This document shows, one piece after another, positions 33,014 to 40,627 of a stretch of DNA of 46,054 nucleotides (positions are counted from its first letter, which is position 1; each line of letters starts with the position of its first letter). The position numbers and the translations under genes are program-made. Under the pieces are notes generated by a model. The model was not told the origin of the DNA, did not search any database, and saw only the letters and a program-made list of their open reading frames with translations. This stretch comes from Oscillospiraceae bacterium (GTDB taxonomy: Bacteria > Bacillota > Clostridia > Oscillospirales > Acutalibacteraceae), in NCBI GenBank assembly GCA_029225165.1, contig JAQXVY010000009.1, positions 1-46,054 on the forward strand, read 5' to 3'.

Positions 33014-34021
33014 ATGTATCGTGAATATTTTGACACCGTTAGTATGTTTGACAAAAACGGAGATATGATTCCTTTTGGCTGGAGCAAGGAGCCTGTGTTT
33101 TTTTATAACAAGCTGAATTCCTCTGCATCTGCTTTAAGGGTTAAGGAAAGTGACACATATTGCATACGAAACTCTCATCTTCTCCTGACAATTTCCATAG
33201 CAAACCTTGGTCTTTACGGAGTTGTAAGCGGTACAATTATCGACTTTGACAGCTTTAGAATAGGCAAAAAGGTTGTGAAAAAGATGTTCCCCTTTATAAG
33301 ATTTAAAATGCCTGAAAGCTCACTTTCGGGAGATGTTGCCTACAACGACAGCCAAATCGGAATGAAGTTTTCAAAGGCAGGTACAAAGAGGTACCTTAAG
33401 TGCGATTTCCTCAACTTTTACAACAACAAAAACCTTTATTTTAACATTGAAATTGACGAGGAAAAGGCAGAGAGTATGAATGCTTCGCTGCCCTTTGACA
33501 ACAGCAAAACAAGCTACTTTACAAAGAGGTTTTTGCCACAGATGAGGGCAAGAGGAATTGTGCGTTTTGGCGGCAACGAATACAATCTTGACAAGGAATA
33601 CACAACAGCATATCTGAATTGGACAAGAATTTCTGCACCTAACAAGGTGTATTACCACGAGCTGATTGCCGAGGGGCAGTTCAAAAACAGCACTATGACA
33701 ATTCACTTTGGAGGAGGTCTTTCCGACAATTCAGAGGGAATTGAAAACTGTCTGTTCATTGACAAAAAGCTGATTAAACTGGGGCCTGTTAAGGCAAAAG
33801 GACACGCTAACGATTTGCGTTCTGTTTGGAAGTTTCACGACAAGGACAACAACATCTACATTGAATTTGTGCCAAGCACCAAGGGTGGCGGTGAGCTACA
33901 CGCCAAAAATGATAAAAAGAACATAATCTACGGAAATATTTACGGTCATATAATCGGCAACGACAACTCCGTTATGAAGATAGACGGATTTGACTCGCTA
34001 CTGATTAATACTACACTTTAA
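33014..34021 (+). CDS. DUF2804 family protein
   Basis: The 335-residue protein is beta-rich, without signal peptide or membrane helix. It shows the DUF2804 pattern: a start REYFDTVSMFDKNGDMIPFGWSKEPVFFYN, then WDFD-like blocks (GTIIDFDSFRIGKK), RGIVRFGGNEYNLDKEYTTAYLNWTRI (about residues 190-216), and a C-terminal half with IYIEFVPSTKGG and GNIYGHIIGNDNSVMKIDGF. The family function is unknown. ATG 33014 has a strong AAAGGGG site; the ORF can be read from 32984, but that part overlaps the -10 box. Confidence 0.82.
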   Translation: MYREYFDTVSMFDKNGDMIPFGWSKEPVFFYNKLNSSASALRVKESDTYCIRNSHLLLTISIANLGLYGVVSGTIIDFDSFRIGKKVVKKMFPFIRFKMPESSLSGDVAYNDSQIGMKFSKAGTKRYLKCDFLNFYNNKNLYFNIEIDEEKAESMNASLPFDNSKTSYFTKRFLPQMRARGIVRFGGNEYNLDKEYTTAYLNWTRISAPNKVYYHELIAEGQFKNSTMTIHFGGGLSDNSEGIENCLFIDKKLIKLGPVKAKGHANDLRSVWKFHDKDNNIYIEFVPSTKGGGELHAKNDKKNIIYGNIYGHIIGNDNSVMKIDGFDSLLINTTL

Positions 34022-34083
34022 AAAGCAAGGGCATTTTGAATTAAATATACCGGCAAAAATAGCGCACACCATTAGATGTACGC

Positions 34084-34111
34084 TTGACAAAACAATATAG
34101 ATTGGTATAAT
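34084..34111 (+). promoter_or_regulatory. Promoter of the second antitoxin-type RNA
   Basis: TTGACA (34084-34089), 16 bases, TATAAT (34106-34111), nearly identical to 1307-1334 including flanks. Confidence 0.85.
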
Positions 34112-34117
34112 AGAAGT

Positions 34118-34210
34118 AGATAAGGCAAACCGATAAGCGGTTAGCCCCATGTTCAAGTTTTATTTGAATAAACCGTCACTGTGGAAGTTGGCGGTTTATT
34201 TCTTTTTTAT
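34118..34210 (+). ncRNA. Orphan antitoxin-type RNA, copy 2
   Basis: This copy of the RNA at 1341-1434 keeps the 5' hairpin (GCAAACCGATAAGCGGTTAGC) and the terminator stem (AATAAACCG ... CGGTTTATT, T run), and differs mainly in the joining segment. The toxin gene it would control is truncated here. It may be a leftover, or it may act in trans on the intact toxin mRNA at 1420-1581. That is an inference. Confidence 0.65.
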
Positions 34211-34245
34211 TGCAATGATAGTGTAAAGAACAATAATCAAAGCAT
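34196..34245 (-). pseudogene. Decayed type I toxin gene, 5' end deleted
   Basis: On the minus strand the last 14 codons (IIVLYTIIAIKKK, stop TAA) match the intact toxin at 1420-1485. The first seven codons, ribosome site and promoter are absent. The homology jumps from inside the toxin directly to the CATAAGTTTAGCC hairpin segment that in copy 1 lies about 110 bases further on. A TTG could in theory start a 14-residue frame, but it has no ribosome site. Confidence 0.75.
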
Positions 34246-34251
34246 AAGTTT

Positions 34252-34281
34252 AGCCACCCCTTTTGGAGTGGCTAATTTTAG
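34252..34281 (+). terminator. Hairpin terminator, cassette copy 2
   Basis: AGCCACCCC-tttt-GGAGTGGCT then AATTTTA, matching 1599-1628. Confidence 0.65.
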
Positions 34282-34293
34282 TATAAAAATAAT

Positions 34294-34887
34294 TTATTTA
34301 ACTTCATCACTTGTAACAACAAAGTCATATGTTGTATCGGAATCAAGTATTCCATCTGTATAGGTAAATTCTAACTTCTTCCAATCAGGATCAACCTCAT
34401 AACAAACATAACCTTTGAGTTTCTTTCCCGGTGCAAGATCACCGGAAAGCATTTCATATCCTTCAGGATTAGCTAGAATAGTTTCTTGATCAATATCATA
34501 ATCATCAAGATATGCTTTGCAATAAAACATATTTACATTCTGTTTTTCCGAAGAAATATTTTCAACTTCAAAGAAAAGCACAAGGTATTTTTTACCCTCA
34601 GTCGGTGTTGCATCCAAGAACTCATTTTCAGGGTCTTTTATTTCATCATACTGTTTTGCATCAACAAAAGAGAATTTGTAGTTTTCTTTTTCAATGAAAT
34701 TACCCAGTGAAACAGCACCCTCCGTATTCGAAGATGTTGTTGTGGTTACTGTATTTTCTTCTTTTGTTTTTTCAACCGCACCTGTTTTAGCTATTGGTTC
34801 GGTGTCATTATCTGTAGATACCTCGCAAGCAGTTGCGCCAAAAGCCATTGCAGCCGCTAAAGCAATAAGAATAATTTTCTTTTTCAT
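34294..34887 (-). CDS. DUF4352-like lipoprotein
   Basis: Signal peptide MKKKIILIALAAAMAFG with the lipid-attachment cysteine in ATAC (C21). A Thr/Glu-rich linker (about residues 25-60) is followed by an immunoglobulin-like domain of the DUF4352 type: YLVLFFEVENISSEKQNVNMFYCKAYLDD (about 104-132) and LAPGKKLKGYVCYEVDPDWKKLEFTYT (about 154-180). Such domains sit outside the membrane and have no set function. ATG 34887 follows CGGAGGG; the upstream in-frame extension is not credible. Confidence 0.82.
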   Translation of the reverse strand: MKKKIILIALAAAMAFGATACEVSTDNDTEPIAKTGAVEKTKEENTVTTTTSSNTEGAVSLGNFIEKENYKFSFVDAKQYDEIKDPENEFLDATPTEGKKYLVLFFEVENISSEKQNVNMFYCKAYLDDYDIDQETILANPEGYEMLSGDLAPGKKLKGYVCYEVDPDWKKLEFTYTDGILDSDTTYDFVVTSDEVK

Positions 34888-35043
34888 AAATTCCCTCCGA
34901 AAAAATATTGGCATTATTTTACAGCAATATTTGTAAAATGTCAACATCATTTTCATAAATTGTGTAATTTTCTATCAATTTTCTACTTTGCAATATTTTT
35001 TGACTCATTTGCGGTTTATTCGGTATTTCACTAACTATAATTC

Positions 35044-35077
35044 AAGGGCTACGGAATTTGCACCGTAGCCCTTTTTA
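35044..35077. terminator. Hairpin terminator
   Basis: AAGGGCTACGG-aatttgca-CCGTAGCCCTTTTTA. The T run is on the plus side; on the minus side it is weaker. It lies 22 bases after the minus-strand stop at 35099, so it probably serves that gene. Confidence 0.7.
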
Positions 35078-35098
35078 CAGATTTATAAACTATGTCTG

Positions 35099-35947
35099 TT
35101 AACTGTTATGTTCTTTTTCTCCGTCCTTGTGACCGTCCCTTTTACAGGAGCAATTCTTGCACTCTTCACCCATTTCGCAAACTGTGGGCGGGAAAAATTC
35201 GTTGGTTGGGAATTCAAGACGGCTGAACATTTCGCAAGGATTGTCTGAGGTTGTAACACACTCTTTTTCGGGGATACAGAAGTCATAGGCAGGAATAAGC
35301 ATTTGGACACTTCTTTCAATTTGCACTATTGTGAAAATACCGATTGTAACATACACAGCCATTGAACCGTTTTGCAGGAAATCTCCTCCGAAACGACGGC
35401 AAATACCCTCGGGTATTCTGCACGGGAAAGCAGACGGACACTTGGATTCGCAAACCTTTGCCGACAGGGCGATTGGTGTTGCAACCTGAACAGTAGCCTT
35501 TGGAAGATTTTGAGAAGGCTGGAGCTGACGACAGTCGCAGTCGTCATATCCGTACTCGCTGGTAAAGGTTTTTACACTTCCCTCGCTACCGTACAAAATA
35601 ACCTTTTTGTTGTGAATAGCCAAGCCGTTTACCGTTACAGGACAACTGCCCGGTGACATAAACGCCTCAACAGCCACATCAAAGAAGAAGGTCATATCAA
35701 CAGAATAAAAACCTCTGTGGAAAGGCACCTGCTCCAAGGTTGAATAGACTGTGATTACCTCTGCATTTTTAATTCTGACGGACACAGCACCGTCAATCAC
35801 CGATTGGCTCTGCTCGGTAAAATAAACCCGTAAATCTCTAAGGCAGTCTTTATCGCCGCAGCTGTCGTAAATTCGTTGTGCGTCTATGCATATTGACTCC
35901 TTGGGATTGCATCCGGAATTATGTTCACCGAAAGGACTTTCTGCCAT
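35099..35947 (-). CDS. Cysteine-rich conserved hypothetical protein, possibly spore-related
   Basis: The 282-residue protein has about 24 cysteines, many paired (YDSCGDKDCLRD, YDDCDCRQ, CESKCPSAFPC, CEMGEECKNCSCKRDGHKDGEKE). Between them are beta-rich stretches such as VPFHRGFYSVDMTFFFDVAVEA (about residues 75-96). There is no signal peptide. The pattern fits proteins seen in spore-forming Clostridia, where Cys-rich proteins often cross-link in the coat, but I cannot name the family. ATG 35947 follows GGAGG. A sigma-K/E-like promoter lies at 36008-36034, which supports expression in the mother cell during sporulation. That role is an inference. Confidence 0.7.
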   Translation of the reverse strand: MAESPFGEHNSGCNPKESICIDAQRIYDSCGDKDCLRDLRVYFTEQSQSVIDGAVSVRIKNAEVITVYSTLEQVPFHRGFYSVDMTFFFDVAVEAFMSPGSCPVTVNGLAIHNKKVILYGSEGSVKTFTSEYGYDDCDCRQLQPSQNLPKATVQVATPIALSAKVCESKCPSAFPCRIPEGICRRFGGDFLQNGSMAVYVTIGIFTIVQIERSVQMLIPAYDFCIPEKECVTTSDNPCEMFSRLEFPTNEFFPPTVCEMGEECKNCSCKRDGHKDGEKEHNS

Positions 35948-36007
35948 AAGTAAAACCTCCATTGATATTGTGAAACTTTTGTTTCCGTCATTGACGGTGT
36001 AACACTA

Positions 36008-36034
36008 TATCATATGGAGGCTTATTTTAAATGT
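36008..36034 (-). promoter_or_regulatory. Sigma-K/sigma-E-like promoter
   Basis: On the minus strand: AC (36034-36033), 16 bases, CATATGATA (36016-36008), which fits the sigma-K consensus AC-n16-CATAnnnTA. No TTGACA/TATAAT pair is found in front of the Cys-rich gene. Spacing to its start is about 60 bases. Confidence 0.45.
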
Positions 36035-36126
36035 GATTAAATATTCTTAAAATGTTCTTGGAAATGTTTTTTGAAAACATTATTTAATCATAATAATAGC
36101 CACCGCTTTGTGATGGCTAATTCTAA

Positions 36127-36285
36127 GGAAATAATGATTAAATCATTTGCACAGATTGTGCTGTCAGATTTTTTGCCGGTATGTTCAAAAAACCGCAGGA
36201 ATACTGACGTATTGCGAGGATTTTTTTGGCATACCGGCGGAAAATATGCAAACAAGATGTGTAAAGTGATTTATTCAGTGTTTCC
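36127..36285 (-). mobile_element. 159-bp MITE, copy 2, with CTAA target duplication
   Basis: The reverse complement of the copy at 11618-11776 with the same length and inner landmarks (CTGTCAGATTTTTTGCCGGTATG, then GGCATACCGGCGGAAAATATG). CTAA precedes it (36123-36126) and follows it (36286-36289). One terminal inverted repeat is slightly eroded (GGAAATAATG instead of GGAAACACTG). It lies between the Cys-rich gene's promoter region and the terminator of the structured RNA. Confidence 0.88.
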
Positions 36286-36295
36286 CTAATAATTC

Positions 36296-36453
36296 TTGGT
36301 ATAACAAAGTCGCCTTGATTTCTCAAGACGACTTCTAAGTGTCGGCTATTTGGCAGGCGTAGCATTCTCCTGCATCTCTCGGGTTTCCCCTGTCTTACCA
36401 TCGGCGTGTGGTCGCTACGAAATTTACCACCTCAAATAGCCTATTCTTATTGT
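36296..36453 (-). ncRNA. Strongly promoted structured RNA with a predicted kissing loop
   Basis: A transcript of about 155 nt is predicted on the minus strand. A 9-bp stem GGCTATTTG/CAAATAGCC (36441-36433 with 36352-36344) closes the domain. Inside are hairpin P2 (GTGGT/ACCAC, 36430-36426 with 36412-36408), a GGG-GAAA-CCC hairpin (36390-36381) and hairpin P4 (GCAGG/CCTGC, 36373-36369 with 36357-36353). The P2 loop contains CGTAGC (36419-36414) and the P4 loop GCTACG (36363-36358), a perfect 6-bp loop-loop match. A terminator hairpin AAGTCG-t-CTTGA/TCAAG-g-CGACTT (36334-36307) ends it. No open reading frame with a ribosome site is inside. I could not match it to tmRNA, SRP, 6S, RNase P or a riboswitch I know. 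Confidence 0.8.
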
Positions 36454-36459
36454 ATTTAA

Positions 36460-36488
36460 ATTATACACCATTTATTCATTTTTGTCAA
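36460..36488 (-). promoter_or_regulatory. Perfect consensus promoter of the structured RNA
   Basis: On the minus strand: TTGACA (36488-36483), 17 bases, TATAAT (36465-36460). It overlaps the last codons of the gene at 36472 and points only to the RNA region, where the start would be near 36453. Confidence 0.93.
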
Positions 36489-36876
36489 TTTCATAAACAG
36501 GCTTATTGTTTCTTAATCTCTGAGCAAATCTCTTATTATTTTCTTTAATGGCAGTTATTATAGAATTTTTATAATTTGAATTATCACCCTCAACAGCAAG
36601 TCTGATAACTAAATTAACAGATGAACCATTGTGTAAAATTGTTTTTGAAGCTATTGCAGTATCCGCCTTACTATCTTTAAATATATAATCGGGATTAGAA
36701 ACAATATCGGCAAAATACCTGCTATATTCATCATAAAACTCTTGTCCGCGTCTTTCAATAATATGGTTGATTCTATTGTCAGTAATAATAACCTCATCAG
36801 TAATTATTTCTTTATTGGTTACTGATTTATACTTATTTATGTCGATTATTCCAACCTTATGCACATTATTAACCAC
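36472..36876 (-). pseudogene. PBECR-type nuclease domain fragment, probably phage-derived
   Basis: The frame contains VIITDNRINHIIERRGQEFYDEYSRYFADIVSNPDYIF and then NLVIRLAVEGDNSNYKNSIITAIKENNKRFAQRLRNNKPVYE. This is the pattern of the phage-Barnase-EndoU-ColicinE5/RelE-like nuclease domains (PBECR) found at the C-terminus of phage head and minor structural proteins. The only start is GTG 36876 with no ribosome site. The same frame stays open a further 80 or so bases upstream (KLLQNGENLIEKSAESGIISGKETETVVNN) into the end of pcrA, where it is cut by a stop. It therefore looks like the 3' end of a larger phage gene joined behind pcrA. It might still be made as a short protein. Confidence 0.6.
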
Positions 36877-36926
36877 CGTTTCTGTTTCTTTGCCACTAAT
36901 TATACCACTTTCAGCCGATTTTTCAA

Positions 36927-39137
36927 TTAAATTTTCTCCATTTTGCAGAAGTTTGACATCAATACTTTTGTACCCGCTGACTCAAAGGCTATTTGCAGCA
37001 TTTGGTCACTGCCCATTTTTTCCGCTTTCAGAATTGTTCCCTTGCCAAACACCTTGTGCAAAACTGAATCTCCCACAGAATATACGGTTGTTGATTTTTC
37101 TGTCTTTGGTGTAACCTTGGCAAAGCCCTTGAAATTCTTTTTCGGGTTGCCGTACTTCAGGAAGTCATCGCTTATGGTCTGTTTTTCTTCTCTGCCGGTA
37201 CGCTCCAAAAGCTCCTGCGGTATTTCGTCAACAAACCTTGAGGGTCTGTTGTGCTGGGTTGAGCCGAAAAGCATTCTGTCACGAGCACGGACAAGGTACA
37301 GCTTTTCCTTTGCTCTTGTAATTCCAACATATGCAAGACGGCGTTCTTCGTCCATTTCTCCCGGATTCATAAGGGTCATATTGGATGGGAAAATTCCCTC
37401 CTCCATACCTGAAATGAACACAACAGGGAATTCAAGCCCCTTTGCGCTGTGGAGAGTCATCATAACAACAGAATCGGCATCTGCATCGTAATTATCAATA
37501 TCTGTTTGGAGAGAAATCTCCTCAAGGAAAGTGGTGAGGTCAGCCTCCTCCCCATACTCCTGTTCAAAGTTAATTATATTTGAACGAAGCTCCTCTATAT
37601 TCTCAATTCTTTCGTCAGGCTTATCCTTTTCGGTGCGGATGTATCTTTCGTAGTCTGTATGCTCCAAAATCAGGTTGTACAGTTCCGCAAGGCTGTACAT
37701 ATTGCTGTTGTCAGCATCAATAAGACCGTCAATTAAAGAAACAAATTCCTTTAGCTTTTTTGCACTTCTTGACAGGTCGGGATAATCCTCTGCATTTTTT
37801 ATAACTGTGTAAAGGCTTTCTCCCAAACCGGCACCTATGTTAAGTGCCTTTTCCACTGTTGTTGCACCTATTGCCCTTTTTGGCTTGTTGATAATTCTCC
37901 TCATACGAACATCATCGTGTGGATTGCTGATAATGTGGAGGTATGCAACCATATCTCGGATTTCTTCTCTGTCATAAAAGCGGTGACCGCCGATAATTCT
38001 GTGGGGTATTCCCGACCTTGAAAGTGCCTGTTCAACTGCGTTTGACTGGGCATTCATACGGTAAAGCACTGCAAATTCGGAGAATTTTTTACCGTCCCTA
38101 ACACCGTCCATAATCTTGTCGGCAATAAACATTGCCTCGTCCCTTTCGTCACGAGCTGTGTGCATTGTAACCTTTTCTCCCTTTGGGTTCTGCGTCCACA
38201 GGGTTTTGCCCTTTCGTGCGGAATTGTTCTTGATTACTCCGTTGGCGGCATCAAGGATATTTTGTGTACTTCTGTAATTCTGCTCAAGTCGGATAACCTT
38301 TGCACCGGGGAAGTTGTTTTCAAAGGACAAAATATTCTCGATAGTTGCACCACGAAATTTGTAAATACTCTGGTCGTCGTCACCTACAACACAGATGTTT
38401 CCTGACTTTTCAGCCAACATTCGGACAAACTCGTACTGAACCTTGTTGGTGTCCTGATACTCGTCAACCATTATGTAGCGGAATAAATTTTGATAGTATT
38501 CCAAAATATCGGGGCATTTTTGGAAAAGAAAAACAGTATTTAAAAGTAAATCGTCAAAGTCCATTGCGTCTGAGGACTTTAGCCTTGCAGAATACTGCTC
38601 ATACACCTTTGCAATGGAAACAAGTCTGTGGTCGTATCCTGCTTTTTCTTTCATCATTTCAGGTGTTTCCATCTTGTCCTTTGCGTGACTGATTTCAGAT
38701 AAAACAGACTTTACAGGCAAAGACTTTTCGTCAATATTAAGCTGTTTCAAAATTTCCTTTACCAGTCTTTTCTGGTCGTCTGAATCGTAAACGGTAAAGT
38801 GGTTTGAGTAGCCTATTCTGTCACCGTAACGGCGTAAAATTCTTGAACAGGTGCTGTGAAAGGTAGCAGCCCAAATGTCGTTGCCATCCTCGGGAACAGC
38901 AGAGCATATTCTTTCCTTTAACTCTGCCGCCGCCTTATTTGTAAAGGTGATGGCAAGTATCTGCCAAGGTCTGCAAAGTCCCATACGCAAAATGTAGCTT
39001 ATGCGGTTGACAAGAACTGTGGTTTTTCCGCTTCCTGCCCCTGCAAGAATGAGAACAGGCCCCTCTGTTTGAAAGACTGCTTTTTGTTGCATATCGTTCA
39101 TATGTGAATATTCTTTTTGTAACTCTTGTGTACTCAT
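36927..39137 (-). CDS. pcrA: ATP-dependent DNA helicase PcrA/UvrD
   Basis: The 736-residue superfamily 1A 3'-5' helicase acts in nucleotide excision repair and plasmid replication. Motif Ia/Walker A is LAGAGSGKTTVLVNRI (residues 31-46), motif II is YIMVDEYQDTNKVQYEF, motif III is GDDDQSIYKFRGA, motif IV is LEQNYRST, motif V is VMMTLHSAKGLEFPVVF and motif VI is RRLAYVGITRAKEKLYL. The C-terminal Tudor-like tail (YSVGDSVLHKVFGKGTILKAEKMG) binds RNA polymerase in Bacillus. Length is normal, so the phage-like fragment behind it does not disturb the gene. Confidence 0.96.
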   Translation of the reverse strand: MSTQELQKEYSHMNDMQQKAVFQTEGPVLILAGAGSGKTTVLVNRISYILRMGLCRPWQILAITFTNKAAAELKERICSAVPEDGNDIWAATFHSTCSRILRRYGDRIGYSNHFTVYDSDDQKRLVKEILKQLNIDEKSLPVKSVLSEISHAKDKMETPEMMKEKAGYDHRLVSIAKVYEQYSARLKSSDAMDFDDLLLNTVFLFQKCPDILEYYQNLFRYIMVDEYQDTNKVQYEFVRMLAEKSGNICVVGDDDQSIYKFRGATIENILSFENNFPGAKVIRLEQNYRSTQNILDAANGVIKNNSARKGKTLWTQNPKGEKVTMHTARDERDEAMFIADKIMDGVRDGKKFSEFAVLYRMNAQSNAVEQALSRSGIPHRIIGGHRFYDREEIRDMVAYLHIISNPHDDVRMRRIINKPKRAIGATTVEKALNIGAGLGESLYTVIKNAEDYPDLSRSAKKLKEFVSLIDGLIDADNSNMYSLAELYNLILEHTDYERYIRTEKDKPDERIENIEELRSNIINFEQEYGEEADLTTFLEEISLQTDIDNYDADADSVVMMTLHSAKGLEFPVVFISGMEEGIFPSNMTLMNPGEMDEERRLAYVGITRAKEKLYLVRARDRMLFGSTQHNRPSRFVDEIPQELLERTGREEKQTISDDFLKYGNPKKNFKGFAKVTPKTEKSTTVYSVGDSVLHKVFGKGTILKAEKMGSDQMLQIAFESAGTKVLMSNFCKMEKI

Positions 39138-39282
39138 AAAAACCTTAAAATCCTTATCTTTTTTCTAAATTAGAATTATATATTTAACCTGATTATTATA
39201 TCACAAAATGCAAAAAGTCACAATACAGATTAGCATAATATAGCAATTATTTATATTATTTTTATTAGTGATTAAAAAATAA

Positions 39283-39314
39283 AACCCGAGCAATCCAAAT
39301 GAATCACTCGGGAA
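39283..39314 (-). terminator. Terminator of the DUF4358 lipoprotein gene
   Basis: CCCGAGtgATTC-atttg-GATTGCTCGGG followed by TTTTATTTTTTAATC on the minus strand. Confidence 0.88.
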
Positions 39315-39335
39315 AATTCAATCTAAAACAATCGC

Positions 39336-39809
39336 TTATTCAAAATACCCTTGAATAATCTTTTCGATTTTTTCGTAATCCTCTGCGATAACAAGCATTG
39401 AATAAAGACCGTTATCCTGAACCTTACACTTCTCTATTGTTGAAACCTGATCCTTGTTGTAGGACTGTGCATTGCTGAGCTTATCGTTAAGATAAGTGTT
39501 AAGCTTGCTGTTAATGTCGCCAACAGTCTCCTCGTCAACAGCCTTTGTAACAATTACTGTTGTAGGAAATTCGCTGTCCTCGCTTACCTCTGCAATAAAG
39601 TCTGAAACTGACTCAGGGTCAATGTCGAACTGTTTTTGCAAATCAGTTGTATTTGTGATGGTTTTCATAGAAGAAAGTCCACCGTTATTGTTAACATCGG
39701 CAAGAACCTTTGAAAGCTCTACATCGGCGTTTGAATTATCTGAACCGCAGCCTGCAAAAGCAAGCATTACAAAAAGCATAGAAAATGCAACAGCTAAAAC
39801 CTTTTTCAT
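39336..39809 (-). CDS. DUF4358-type lipoprotein
   Basis: The 157-residue protein has a signal peptide and lipobox FAGC (cysteine 21). A small alpha-beta domain of the DUF4358 kind follows, with FDIDPESVSDFIAEVSEDSEFPTTVIVTKAVDEETVGDINSKLNTYLNDKLSNAQSYNKD split over about residues 60-120 and ending VIAEDYEKIEKIIQGYF. The function is unknown; members are surface lipoproteins in gut Clostridia. ATG 39809 follows AAGGAG, with a terminator downstream. Confidence 0.82.
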   Translation of the reverse strand: MKKVLAVAFSMLFVMLAFAGCGSDNSNADVELSKVLADVNNNGGLSSMKTITNTTDLQKQFDIDPESVSDFIAEVSEDSEFPTTVIVTKAVDEETVGDINSKLNTYLNDKLSNAQSYNKDQVSTIEKCKVQDNGLYSMLVIAEDYEKIEKIIQGYFE

Positions 39810-40010
39810 AAAAAATACTCCTTAAATATAAAATTCTATTAAATTATACTTGTCCATATTATAAAAGTCAATTACAAAACAAATACAATTTGTTTACATA
39901 AAAGGCTTTAAAATGACAGCAACCGTATATTTCTAATAATTAATTTGTGCAAAAAAGTCTTAATAATGTAGAAGTTAAGTAATATTTTTTAAAGTTTTTT
40001 AAAAAAAGCC

Positions 40011-40038
40011 TTGACTTTTTTGCTGTATAGTATATAAT
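40011..40038 (+). promoter_or_regulatory. Promoter of tRNA-Gln(CUG)
   Basis: TTGACT (40011-40016), 16 bases, TATAAT (40033-40038), 15 bases before the tRNA. The stretch 39830-40010 upstream is AT-rich with no gene seen. Confidence 0.85.
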
Positions 40039-40053
40039 ATATATCGTTGCTGA

Positions 40054-40127
40054 TGCGGAATTGTGTAAGGGTAGCACAGCAGACTCTGACTCTGTTTGTA
40101 TGGGTTCGAATCCTATTTCCGCAGCCA
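40054..40127 (+). tRNA. tRNA-Gln(CUG)
   Basis: Acceptor TGCGGAA/TTCCGCA, discriminator G, encoded CCA. The anticodon arm GCAGA-CTCTGAC-TCTGT gives anticodon CTG for CAG. It has its own promoter and terminator and complements tRNA-Gln(UUG) at 18503. Confidence 0.93.
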
Positions 40128-40128
40128 T

Positions 40129-40161
40129 AAACTCCTTCAAACTTGGTTTGAAGGAGTTTTT
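40129..40161 (+). terminator. Terminator of tRNA-Gln(CUG)
   Basis: AAACTCCTTCAAAC-ttg-GTTTGAAGGAGTTTTT, directly after the CCA. Confidence 0.9.
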
Positions 40162-40207
40162 ACCTTTTAAGTGTTCAGAGGACACAAAGAAAAAATCAAA
40201 TTATTGG

Positions 40208-40236
40208 TTGACATTTAAAAACACCTGTGCTATAAT
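40208..40236 (+). promoter_or_regulatory. Promoter of tRNA-Gly(UCC)
   Basis: TTGACA (40208-40213), 17 bases, TATAAT (40231-40236). Confidence 0.92.
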
Positions 40237-40256
40237 AATACCTGCTTGAGAGAAAT

Positions 40257-40330
40257 GCGGATGTAGTTTAGTGGTAGAACTTCAGCCTTCCAAGCTGATC
40301 GTGTGGGTTCGATTCCCATCATCCGCTCCA
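40257..40330 (+). tRNA. tRNA-Gly(UCC)
   Basis: Acceptor GCGGATG/CATCCGC, discriminator T, encoded CCA. The anticodon arm TCAGC-CTTCCAA-GCTGA gives anticodon TCC for GGA/GGG. Confidence 0.95.
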
Positions 40331-40333
40331 GTA

Positions 40334-40360
40334 AGACACCCTATTGGGTGTCTTTTTTTC
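40334..40360 (+). terminator. Terminator of tRNA-Gly
   Basis: AGACACCC-tatt-GGGTGTCTTTTTTT. Confidence 0.92.
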
Positions 40361-40439
40361 TTTATAACGGCATAGATATTGAGTTTGTTACACCTTACGG
40401 GTAAACATAAAAATTACTTTTATTTAAAAAACACTAAAA

Positions 40440-40463
40440 AGACAACGCAAAAGACAACGCAAA
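40440..40463 (+). repeat. Tandem 12-bp repeat AGACAACGCAAA
   Basis: Two exact copies side by side in the leader region of fbp (40440-40451 and 40452-40463). No function is visible. The rest of 40361-40590 is AT-rich without a gene. Confidence 0.6.
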
Positions 40464-40627
40464 AATTCCTATTGCAAATATTTTTTCCTTTAAAATTCTT
40501 TTACCGCCTTTTTCATTAATTTAACTTGACTTTATTAATCGTATATGACAAAATAAAATTGATAGAGGTAATATAAAAAGTTATTTTTTTGTTACAGATA
40601 TTTATTACTGATTATTCAGGAGAAATT

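Noticed and set aside
36138..36401. 87-residue minus-strand frame
   Set aside because: It spans the MITE and the structured RNA and has no ribosome site.
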